From contig JAUHYD010000009.1 in the NCBI GenBank assembly GCA_030426665.1, forward strand, positions 62,001 to 126,000: a stretch of DNA of 64,000 nt. The letters run 5' to 3'. The DNA is from Bacteroidia bacterium (GTDB lineage Bacteria; Bacteroidota; Bacteroidia; Chitinophagales; Chitinophagaceae). The position numbers were made by a program, and so were the translations under genes. The notes beneath the pieces were generated by a model. It worked only from the letters and a program-made list of their open reading frames with translations, was not told where the DNA came from and ran no database searches. Below, one piece after another: positions 47,555 through 55,500 of the stretch (the first letter of the stretch is position 1; each line of letters opens with the position of its first letter).

Positions 47555-48058
47555 ATGGGAGTATCAAAAAGGATGAATTATAAAAAGGCAGTAGATGCCG
47601 ACCATCTGGAGGTAGAGGTAGCATCTGTTACCAATGATCACACACTGTTTGTAACCGACAATGCTACAGGATTACTGCTGGGTGCAGTTTCGATATCCTC
47701 AGTACCACCACCACCGGGTTTTGTAAGCATACCCCTTACCCCAGTGCCGCACAGCGACGATGTGACTCTGCGCATTGAGTGTACTGCCTCCTCAGGAGGT
47801 GATATAGGGATATTGGGCGTAAACATCCCTCACGATACCATGGCGCCCTACAACCTTACGAGCACTGCCTGCACTCCGATGGCTATAGCTACGGCTTTAA
47901 TGGGCAGTTTAAAGACAATGAGTGGGCTGGGTTGGGGAATCACTACGAGTTTAAATTTCGTGGTTACGACTCTCGAATTGGACGGTTTACTAGCGCAGAT
48001 CCATTGGCTAAGAAATACCCTTGGAATAGTGGTTACGCTTTTGCTGAAAACAGGGTGA
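47555..48058 (+). pseudogene. Upstream part of a frameshifted RHS C-terminal cassette
   Basis: The first 106 codons encode a short N-terminus (MGVSKRMNYKKAVDAD), a beta-rich segment (VEVASVTNDHTLFVTDNATG, FVSIPLTPVPHSDDVTL, GGDIGILGVNI) and then HDTMAPYNLTSTAC, which matches HDTLAPYNLTSTAC of the second cassette at 49731. Just after, near 47872, one base is missing compared with that copy (GCACTCCGATGG against GCAACTCAGATGG), and the RHS core SDGYSYGFNGQFKDNEW continues in another frame. The remaining codons to 48058 are out of frame. This is either a recent inactivating deletion or the point where a downstream start (47932) takes over. Confidence 0.7.
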
Positions 48059-48657
48059 TAGACGGAATAGATTTAGAAGGGTTGGAATATGCTACGTTTA
48101 CTATCCGCATTAATCTGAAAAGCGGTCTCGTAACATCAATTGGTACAGCGACAGATTATGAACTAAAAAATAAGTATACTAAGGGTCCTGGTATACAATA
48201 TGATTATGTTGACGAACGTGAGCGGCAATTGGCGACAACTTTTACAAAAAACTATCATGGAATATATTTAGGCCCAAACAACCCAATGCTGCCAGAGGTA
48301 GGAAAGAAAACAACTGATCCTAAGGTCTACGACTATTCGTTGGCCCCTATTGATGAGGCTGATGCGGTTGCTAAAAAGCACGATCTCCATTTTGATGCTA
48401 AAGAAATTGAAGGGATTGATGGCGTTATGAGTAATAGAGGTAGTGAGGCAAATAGAGCCTACATAAATGGCGCTAATAAAATATTGGAAAAATATAAAGC
48501 AGGTGAAAAGGATGACGTAACAGGTAAACCATTTAAGTCCGCCACGCTGAGTGCTGCCAAGGCGAGCAGAGATGGATTTAGGCTTGCTGAAATGGTTAAG
48601 AAAGTTTACAATAAGTTTAAAAAAGAAGGGTCGGATCCTATAAAAATCATAAAATAA
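47932..48657 (+). CDS. RHS core end with parvovirus-VP1-like phospholipase A2 toxin domain
   Basis: 241 residues if begun at the TTG at 47932; the true protein probably began further upstream before the frameshift. Residues 1-50 are the end of the RHS core (YDSRIGRFTSADPLAKKYP, GYAFAENRVIDGIDLEG). The toxin part follows. YLGPNNP at 112-118, then APIDEADAVAKKHDLHFD at 138-155 with His150-Asp151, reproduce the Ca-loop YLGPxN and the catalytic HD of parvovirus VP1-type phospholipase A2 (VNEADAAALEHDKAYD in AAV). The C-terminal helices are Lys-rich. The next gene encodes a lipoprotein that may protect the periplasm from it. Confidence 0.75.
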   Translation: MGNHYEFKFRGYDSRIGRFTSADPLAKKYPWNSGYAFAENRVIDGIDLEGLEYATFTIRINLKSGLVTSIGTATDYELKNKYTKGPGIQYDYVDERERQLATTFTKNYHGIYLGPNNPMLPEVGKKTTDPKVYDYSLAPIDEADAVAKKHDLHFDAKEIEGIDGVMSNRGSEANRAYINGANKILEKYKAGEKDDVTGKPFKSATLSAAKASRDGFRLAEMVKKVYNKFKKEGSDPIKIIK

Positions 48658-48671
48658 AAGTATAAAAAATA

Positions 48672-49151
48672 ATGTTTAAAAAATTTTATATTATTTTTCT
48701 CTTTTTTTCTGCACAAGGATGTCTCAGTGGAGGAACCCATGGAAAAATAGAATCTTATCAATATGCAGTTTCGAAATATGATTTGTCTAATGATGTTTTG
48801 AAAGTAATCGAGAGTGGAACTAATATATTGAGGGATACTTTGAAAGGTTATGACGGAGGAGTTAATTACTACAATGATGGTATTCGCTACTTAAATGTTA
48901 TTATTACTAAGGATAGTGATATTTGTAATTATGTTATTCATTTTTATGGAGATAGCACATATTGGGACACTGCGAAAAATTCAGCACTATCAATTGTATA
49001 TGCAAATTTTAATGGAGTAGGAGGTAGCGAAGGGAGGGATGACTTTAAAGGGAAAGAAGAAGTTAGAGACAAATTGATTGAGGTATTTCAGAGTGAATTT
49101 ATTGATAGATTGGACAAGCAAGTAGGTAAAGAACATAAGGTAGTTGAATGA
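48672..49151 (+). CDS. Lipoprotein, candidate immunity protein to the PLA2-like toxin
   Basis: 159 residues. The signal MFKKFYIIFLFFSAQGC (Cys17) predicts a lipoprotein. No known domain: alternating beta/alpha (IRYLNVIITKDSDICNYVIHFYG, SALSIVYANFNGVGG, EVRDKLIEVFQSEFIDRL). It starts 14 bases after the toxin gene stop, the usual position of an RHS immunity gene. A phospholipase would act on membranes from outside the cytoplasm, so a lipid-anchored periplasmic inhibitor fits; this is inference from position and topology. It is AT-richer than the core genes. Confidence 0.5.
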   Translation: MFKKFYIIFLFFSAQGCLSGGTHGKIESYQYAVSKYDLSNDVLKVIESGTNILRDTLKGYDGGVNYYNDGIRYLNVIITKDSDICNYVIHFYGDSTYWDTAKNSALSIVYANFNGVGGSEGRDDFKGKEEVRDKLIEVFQSEFIDRLDKQVGKEHKVVE

Positions 49152-49655
49152 CACACACCCCCTGTTTCGGCCGGGTGTCTGTTAATTGATCGCAATAAAT
49201 GGAACTCATTTATTAATAATTTTAACAACTCAACACAACGAAATAATACTGTCGGTGTTCAAGTTTCGAGAAACAGCGACCCCCACTCGTCCTCGTTTGT
49301 AACGAGGATGCAATGGAATAGCGTTTGTAACGCGAGTATGTGAGTAGTGAAATGAATAGAGATTGACGAAACTAAGTAACGAAGAGGAGTTCGTTAAAAA
49401 CGATAGGCAGAGCAATGCAAATAAGTGATTTAGGGAAGAATGTAGTGCGAGTAATCAGTAAAGAAAAAAGTAAATACTAGAATATATAAAGATCAGAACC
49501 CCACTCGTCCTCGTTTGTAACGAGGATGCGAAGGAATAGCGTTTGTAACGCGAGTAAGGGTAGAGAGCAAGCAAGGGTAAAGAATGAGTAAACAGTAAAG
49601 AAAAAAGAAAAAAACTAGAATATATAAACATCAAAACCTTATAAAATATACAGGT
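49152..49655. repeat. Non-coding repeat-rich spacer between the two RHS cassettes
   Basis: 504 bases without a gene. 49281-49338 and 49499-49556 are 58-bp direct repeats with two mismatches; each contains two hairpins built on GTTTGTAAC (CCTCGTTTGTAACGAGG and GCGTTTGTAACGC). 49361-49453 repeats the module of 47388-47478. 49619-49668 repeats the RHS leader. The order of modules matches that in front of the first cassette with the 58-bp unit added. Confidence 0.85.
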
Positions 49656-50645
49656 ATGAGAGTATCAAGGATAAGTATCTGTAAAAAATCGGTAGGTGGC
49701 GGGCCGCCAATTGTGGGGGCGACCCCTCATGACACCCTGGCACCCTACAACCTTACCAGCACTGCCTGCAACTCAGATGGCTATAGCTATGGGTTTAATG
49801 GGCAGTTTAAAGATAATGAGTGGGCTGGGTTGGGGAATAGCTTGGATTTTGGAGCGAGAATGTATGATTCTAGAATTGGGAGATTACGGTCACTTGATCC
49901 AAAATTTGCAAGTTATGTTTCGTTTTCGCCATACTCTTTTGTAGCTAATGATCCGATAGTAAACAAAGAGATAGATGGTGCATACTATTTGGACTTTAGG
50001 ATGTGTCATAAAATGTATGATCATTTCGATGAACATGGGGGGAGCTATGATATGTTAACGGGAGCAACCTACCGTACTACTTCAAGCAGTTTACTGAAAT
50101 ATATCAACCTATTGACAACTATGCCGTATACTCCTGAAGTTAGCTGGACTGCAACGGCTGCTAAATTTATGTTGGCATGTCAGGATAACAGTATTTCGTT
50201 TGGTCTAACTGATTGGTCTGGAGTAGTGCTTAACTTAATGGGTGCGGGAATTGCTAAGCATGCCGATGCAGCTGGAAAGATTGCTATTGATGTTAACAGA
50301 TGCGTCTCATTTCTCACATTAGAAGAATTTACAGCATTCAAAAGCTCAGACTATTATCAATTATATTTAGATAATAGAGCAGGTGAAATTATGAGAGAAA
50401 CAGGCATCTTAGATAACGAGGGGAAATTTAAGTATTCAAAACTTGAGGAATGGCACAAGGAAGGTGTTGACCTCGCTGAGACAGGGGATAAAGCTTTTAT
50501 CGAAAATTATAAAATTGGAAGAATCGGCGGAACGACAAAAGAAGGAGCTCCTGCTCGGTATGTAAAAGATAAGATAAATTCTATTATAGATAAATCACGA
50601 AAACAGGCTGCTGCTGAATTAGAACAAGAAGCAAGCAAAAAATAG
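49656..50645 (+). CDS. Short RHS C-terminal cassette with unknown toxin domain
   Basis: 329 residues. Residues 1-24 are a short unrelated start; HDTLAPYNLTSTACNSDGYSYGFNGQFKDNEWAGLG follows without the frameshift of the first cassette, then the RHS core end LDFGARMYDSRIGRLRSLDPKFASYVSFSPYSFVANDP (residues about 66-104). The variable C-terminal ~220 residues have no recognised motif: a Cys-containing MCHKMYDHFDEHGG stretch, a hydrophobic region near 155-200 (GVVLNLMGAGIAKHADAAG), and a Lys/Glu-rich helical end with EEWHKEGVDLAETGDK. There is no signal peptide or long N-terminal RHS shell, so this is an orphan cassette. The next gene, four bases later, is the likely immunity partner. Confidence 0.7.
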   Translation: MRVSRISICKKSVGGGPPIVGATPHDTLAPYNLTSTACNSDGYSYGFNGQFKDNEWAGLGNSLDFGARMYDSRIGRLRSLDPKFASYVSFSPYSFVANDPIVNKEIDGAYYLDFRMCHKMYDHFDEHGGSYDMLTGATYRTTSSSLLKYINLLTTMPYTPEVSWTATAAKFMLACQDNSISFGLTDWSGVVLNLMGAGIAKHADAAGKIAIDVNRCVSFLTLEEFTAFKSSDYYQLYLDNRAGEIMRETGILDNEGKFKYSKLEEWHKEGVDLAETGDKAFIENYKIGRIGGTTKEGAPARYVKDKINSIIDKSRKQAAAELEQEASKK

Positions 50646-50649
50646 AAAA

Positions 50650-51210
50650 ATGGCAAAAAAAAAGAAATTGCTTGAAGTGCTTGGAGATCGAGCCTATTTA
50701 TCTATGTTAGGCAAGGGGGTAATTGGGCTTATCGGTGGGGTTATATTGACAATTCTTGGTTTTTTTCGACAGCATGATAGAAGTGAACGTTTAGAAAAAT
50801 CAAGTAGACCTGAAAAGATAATTGAAATAGAACTAATAGAGTTTGCTTCCACAATTAAAGGTCGATCAAATATTGTGGATTATTATGGCAGGTTTGGAAT
50901 AGATAGCTCTTCGGCAATGAGTGTAAGCCAATATATAAGTCGGATTACTTCTGGACCGAAATTGGTCAAGCGGGTAAATAATAGAGATGTTGACAGTGTA
51001 AACAAATTGCTTGATTCTCACGAAGATTCCCAATCGGTATTTCGTGTTGAAAATATAGATACAGACAAGAGTTTTATAATTGTTTTTAGAAATAATAAAA
51101 TAATAAATATAGTTTCTTGTAGACCAATTGATAGTATTATATACTCAGCTAGGCGTAGTCTCAGACTACGTCACCGTGGTTATCAATCTCTGATTGACGA
51201 AACTAAGTAA
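50650..51210 (+). CDS. Membrane protein of a two-copy island family, C-terminus replaced by repeat
   Basis: 186 residues. KKKLLEVLGDRAYLSMLGKGVIGLIGGVILTILGFF at 3-40 includes one membrane segment (about 21-39), followed by a soluble C-domain ending in RPIDSIIYSARR. It is homologous along its length to the protein at 59231. The last ~19 residues (SLRLRHRGYQSLIDETK) are encoded by the dispersed palindromic module, not by the family sequence, which in the other copy reads YPARSIVTSYPDD. Position directly after an RHS toxin cassette suggests an immunity role; no activity is known. Confidence 0.6.
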   Translation: MAKKKKLLEVLGDRAYLSMLGKGVIGLIGGVILTILGFFRQHDRSERLEKSSRPEKIIEIELIEFASTIKGRSNIVDYYGRFGIDSSSAMSVSQYISRITSGPKLVKRVNNRDVDSVNKLLDSHEDSQSVFRVENIDTDKSFIIVFRNNKIINIVSCRPIDSIIYSARRSLRLRHRGYQSLIDETK

Positions 51211-51268
51211 CGAAGAGGAGTACGTTAAAAACGAAAAGCAGAGCAAAGCAAATAAGTGGTTTAGGGAC
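51145..51268. repeat. Dispersed palindromic module copy overlapping a gene end
   Basis: Contains GCGTAGTCTCAGACTACG and TCAATCTCTGATTGA, two short dyads, then the GATTGACGAAACTAAG module. Near-identical stretches lie at 47341-47478 and 49361-49453; degraded copies at 52137-52168 and 60268-60300. The first ~65 bases are read as the C-terminus of the 50650 gene. Confidence 0.8.
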
Positions 51269-51372
51269 CGATGTGAAGATGAACTTAATAAACAGGAATG
51301 TTAACTTTGGTATTAGAGTCGGCAGAGATATTGAAGCGAGGACTTTTAAGATGCCATTTATAAATAATATAC

Positions 51373-52131
51373 ATGAATAATGGGATTATATCATTCGGCA
51401 ACATTCCTGATTTGAATAAGAAAAAAATTTTAGACATCATTTGTGATGTATATATTGTTTTCAATGAATCTCCGCACACATTTATTATTTCTGGAGGTAA
51501 ACATTCAGGTAAACCAACAACAAAAAACTTGTTTGAAAACTCACTGATAAAAAACGGATATAGTGGTATATATATGGTTGATGCAATGATTATAACAAAT
51601 AATGAAATAGCCTCCTATATATCTGTTTTCTTTTGCAATGAAAAAAGTCACATAAAATTTGCGTGTAGTAAAAATATTGACTTGCAATTGGCCATAGAGT
51701 TTTGGAAAGCGACAATTAATTATATTGATATAGTGTATGGTTTTTCAATGGGTAATTTGCCTTATAATCCAATATTGTATTCTACAGGTACTCATATTTA
51801 TAATTTTGGATTTATCGATAATTTAGTAAAAAAAGAGCAAATTCAAAAAGAGAAGTATTGGATTCATAATTCTTCAGAATCAAGGAATGGATTACTACGA
51901 GATATATACAAAATTAATATTTTAAATGAAAAACAACTTAATCTTCCAATTGTTGACAGTATTACTTTGAGAGACTACATTAATTTACACAAAGTCGGTG
52001 AATTATTGCCGTTTAGAAATGATTTGCACGTTTGGAATTTAAACGATTCTGATATGGTTGAGGCTGATGAACTTAAAAATATATGCAATGAGAATACAAT
52101 TTTAAATGCACCCAAATGGAAATTTAAATAG
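51373..52131 (+). CDS. Unknown AT-rich island protein (possible immunity protein)
   Basis: 252 residues, no signal peptide, no membrane segment. Mixed alpha/beta sequence, Asn/Ile/Lys-rich with codon use and base composition clearly more AT-rich than the core genes, suggesting transfer. TFIISGGKHSGKPTT near residue 36 looks superficially like a P-loop, but the Ser/Thr after GK is Pro and no Walker B is seen. It lies inside the direct-repeat island, just right of a module copy, with no toxin gene immediately upstream. Not recognised. Confidence 0.5.
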   Translation: MNNGIISFGNIPDLNKKKILDIICDVYIVFNESPHTFIISGGKHSGKPTTKNLFENSLIKNGYSGIYMVDAMIITNNEIASYISVFFCNEKSHIKFACSKNIDLQLAIEFWKATINYIDIVYGFSMGNLPYNPILYSTGTHIYNFGFIDNLVKKEQIQKEKYWIHNSSESRNGLLRDIYKINILNEKQLNLPIVDSITLRDYINLHKVGELLPFRNDLHVWNLNDSDMVEADELKNICNENTILNAPKWKFK

Positions 52132-52170
52132 TCCTCAGCTTGGCGTAGTCTCTGACTCACCGTGGCAGCT

Positions 52171-52320
52171 GTATTTGAACAGACCATACTAGAGTCGGCA
52201 GATTTCCGAACTGCGCAAAACAACTCGTTTGACCCGGAATTAAATAGAATCAAAAAAGCAAAGTTTTCGATGGATGGTGTTGGTGGCTTGTTAGACAAAT
52301 ATGGTATAATCATCGAGTAG
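52171..52320 (+). pseudogene. 3' fragment of a second pentapeptide-repeat gene
   Basis: Open frame of 49 codons reading VFEQTILESADFRTAQNN, then FDPELNRIKKAKFSMDG and the same end as the 46677 gene. The first 20 codons differ from that gene (IFEQTNLEGADLRTSFGF), while the last 30 are identical, so the fragment comes from a paralogue that shares the 3' end. No start codon; truncated by the module on its left. Confidence 0.75.
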
Positions 52321-52427
52321 CGGTATTGTGCCTTTCATTCTTCTGTTATTCCGGTGCATCTCGAATTGCTATTTATATGCGTCACATTTATGTTATATTT
52401 TGCTCATAATCAGCCGTTCACCTTGGT
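52229..52427. repeat. Direct repeat copy 2, right border of the island
   Basis: 199 bases matching 47143-47341 with three substitutions and no gap, in the same orientation. Confidence 0.9.
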
Positions 52428-52500
52428 GTAAACGTATTTTTCTGCACGAAAAGTGATAACTTCGGGCGTCAAATACTGTATTGAATCTTAAATAATTTAT

Positions 52501-55500
52501 ATGTTTTCACGGTTTTCAAAAGTGTCCATTGCTACTTTTCTTATTGCCCTATCGGGTAGCAATGTAAATGGCCAACAACAATCGGCTAAAGGAGTGGTGT
52601 CGGAAATCAGAAATAGTGTTGACAATACACTGAAAACCCTTTCTTTTTCCGAAGCTGCAGATTGGCACCAGAGTCAGGCACCTGAAATATTCAGGCAATA
52701 CCTGGGATTGACGGATTCAGGCCCGATATCTATGGTCCTAAAAAACAAAACTGTTGCAAAAAGTGGGTTAACAGTTAGCAGGTATACCGAGTATTACAAG
52801 GGAATTGAAGTAGCACACGGTAGCTTTACTTTGGCTGGAAAGGGAGATAAAGTTGCTTTTATGAATGGTAACTTCTACACCCCTGATGAAAACCTATCTA
52901 ACATAGCAGTACTTTCTGAGGCCGCAGCTTTTGGAAAAGCTATTGAGTTTGTCGGAGCCGACAAATATAAGTGGGAGAACCCGATTGAGGAAGCTTTTAT
53001 AAAGGAGGAATATAATAACGTTGATACGACATTTAAGCCCAAAGGGAAGCTGATATGGGTAGAGGATATACGTAGCCGACAAAAAGATCACAAATTACAT
53101 TTAGCGTATTCATTCGATATCTACGCAGATGTGCCTATGAGTCGACAAGAAGTGTTTGTTGATGCAAGCACCGGTAAAATATTGTTTTCCAATCAGTTGA
53201 TAAAACACACGGCTGCCGTCGGAGGCTCTCGGTATAGTGGTGCTGTTCCTTTCCAATCTAGTTTTGTTGGCGGCACGTATAGGCTGTATGACTCCACCAG
53301 AGGCAATGGAGTATACACAAGAAATATGAACAACGGGACATCCTATGGTGCCGCAACCCAGTTCACAAGTGCTACCAATACATGGCCGGTAGATCCGGAC
53401 GACGATGTTGCTCTTGATGCACATTGGGGTGGCTCTATGGTATATGACTACCTTTTAGCGCAACATGGTAGGCTAAGTTGGAACGGGACAGACGGTCAAT
53501 TGAGACAATATGTTCACTATGACGTTGATTATAATAATGCTTATTGGAACGGGTCATCCATGACTTATGGAGATGGCTCCGGGTTAGCTGCCGGTCGTTT
53601 CTCGCCATTGACCAGTCTTGATGTGACAGCACATGAAATAGGGCATGGAATTTGTCAGGCGACCTGTGGGCTCATTTACGAAAGTGAGTCGGGAGCGTTA
53701 AATGAGGCATTTAGTGACTGTTGGGGAGCAACAATTGAACATTGGGCAGACCCGCATGAGGTAGATGCTATGCCGAAAGCCCCCTGGGAAATGGGTGAGG
53801 AAATCAGCACTGAACCTCTACGCAGTTTGAATGCTCCGCTATTGCAGGGTCAGCCAAATACGTATGGTGGAACCAACTGGTTTGATGTGGTGGGTTGTAT
53901 CCCCGTAGGCGGTACAGGTGGGAATGATAATTGCGGTGTTCATCGGAATAGTGGATTGATGAATTATTGGTATTATTTGTTAACAATGGGAGGTGCCGGT
54001 ACAAATGGTAATGGAGATGATTATATAGTTAATGCATTGGGGTGGACAAATGCTGCAAAGATTCTATATGGAACGGAGCTGGCATTGTCAAGTACAGCAG
54101 AATACATTGACTGTCGTGCGGTTTCAATTGCAACTGCCAATACTTTATTTGGTCCATGCTCTCCGGAAACACAAAGCGTTACGAGTGCATGGTACGCCGT
54201 TGGGGTGGGGCCGGATTATGTGCCATGTGCACCGCAGATAGCATTTACCAGGTCTTTAGTTCGTGTGAGTGAAAATGCGGCAACTGCACTTTGCCCGGCA
54301 ACAAAAACAATTAATATCGGATTAAAACCCAACGGTCCCGTGATTTCCGGTGGAAGTCCGGTTGCCAATTTGATTGTTACCGGCTCTACAGCATTGCCGG
54401 GCGTTGACTACTCGCTTTCTTCGTCGAGTGTAGTGTTTCCTGCTGGTGACACCTCAACTCAATATGTAACCATGACAATATTTGATAATGGTGCAGTAAA
54501 TGATGATAAAAGTATCGAATTCGCATTTACAGTCTCTCCAATGGGTACAGGTGCGGAAATTGCTCCTTACAACGATTCATTGACGATATATATAGATAAT
54601 GATGACAGTGTGCCACACGTGGGTGGTATATTGTACCCTTTGCTGAACGAGGGCTTACCGGTAGTTAGTGACTTTACGTCGCCTTTCTACGGTAGCCAGC
54701 GAAGAGCGCGTTCACAGTATCTGTTATTCGCAAGCGAAATGGCGACTGCCGGAGTTGTGCCGGGGCAACCTATTTCGCAAATTGGGTTTGAAGTACTTAC
54801 TAAAAACTCTACCGGAGCATTTGCCAACTTTACCGTAAGCATGAAGAATACCGCATCTCCGGACTTGTATGGTGGATTTGAAGGCGGACTAACGCAGGTA
54901 TATACCGGTAACCATACAACAAATACAGGGTTGGATACCATAGACTTTAACACCGGCACGTTTATCTGGGATGGCGTTAGCAATGTTGTGGTGCAGTTCT
55001 GCTACGGGAAAAACGGGTCATCATATTCTGACAATGATATGGTTGCTGGTGTTCAACAGGGTGCATATACTATAGGTGATTACAATACAACTAATGGTGG
55101 CTCAGGTACAGGATGTGGTCTGGGGTATAGTAACGGCAACAGAACGGTAGTGCGTCCGGTTATGCGCTTTAAGCAAACAGTTTCACCAACACCTATCGAA
55201 ACCGTTGCTCCTACAAGCCGCGAAGTGGCCGTATTCACCGGTCAGGAGGTTTACTTCTATGATTTGGCAGATGACAAAGTAATTGCTGGTGTTAAGGACG
55301 CAGACAACTACCTGAGCTGTGTATCTGCAGCTGTAACACAGCAGGGCATAGGAATGACTCCTGCCTCTTTCTCTCTGATTAATCGCTCAAGAAAAGAAAT
55401 AGAAATTATACCTTCTTTAAGTGGTAGTATCACCAATGCTGATGTTACCATGTATTTCGATACGGCTGAGTTGGGTGGCGTTGACCCCTCAACTGTGTAC

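Larger units (their letters stand above)
52132..52500. repeat. Gap with module remnant, direct repeat copy 2 and M4 upstream region
   Basis: 52137-52168 is a degraded palindromic module, 52171-52320 a pentapeptide-gene fragment, 52229-52427 the second copy of the 199-bp repeat. The last ~70 bases are the unique upstream region of the metallopeptidase gene. Confidence 0.85.

Noticed and set aside
49281-49556. Possible CRISPR array
   Set aside because: Only two repeat copies of 58 bases, spaced by 160 bases of module sequence and with no cas gene; dispersed palindromes instead.
51373-51560. P-loop NTPase motif in the unknown island protein
   Set aside because: GGKHSGKPT lacks the Ser/Thr after GK and no Walker B or other ATPase motif follows.
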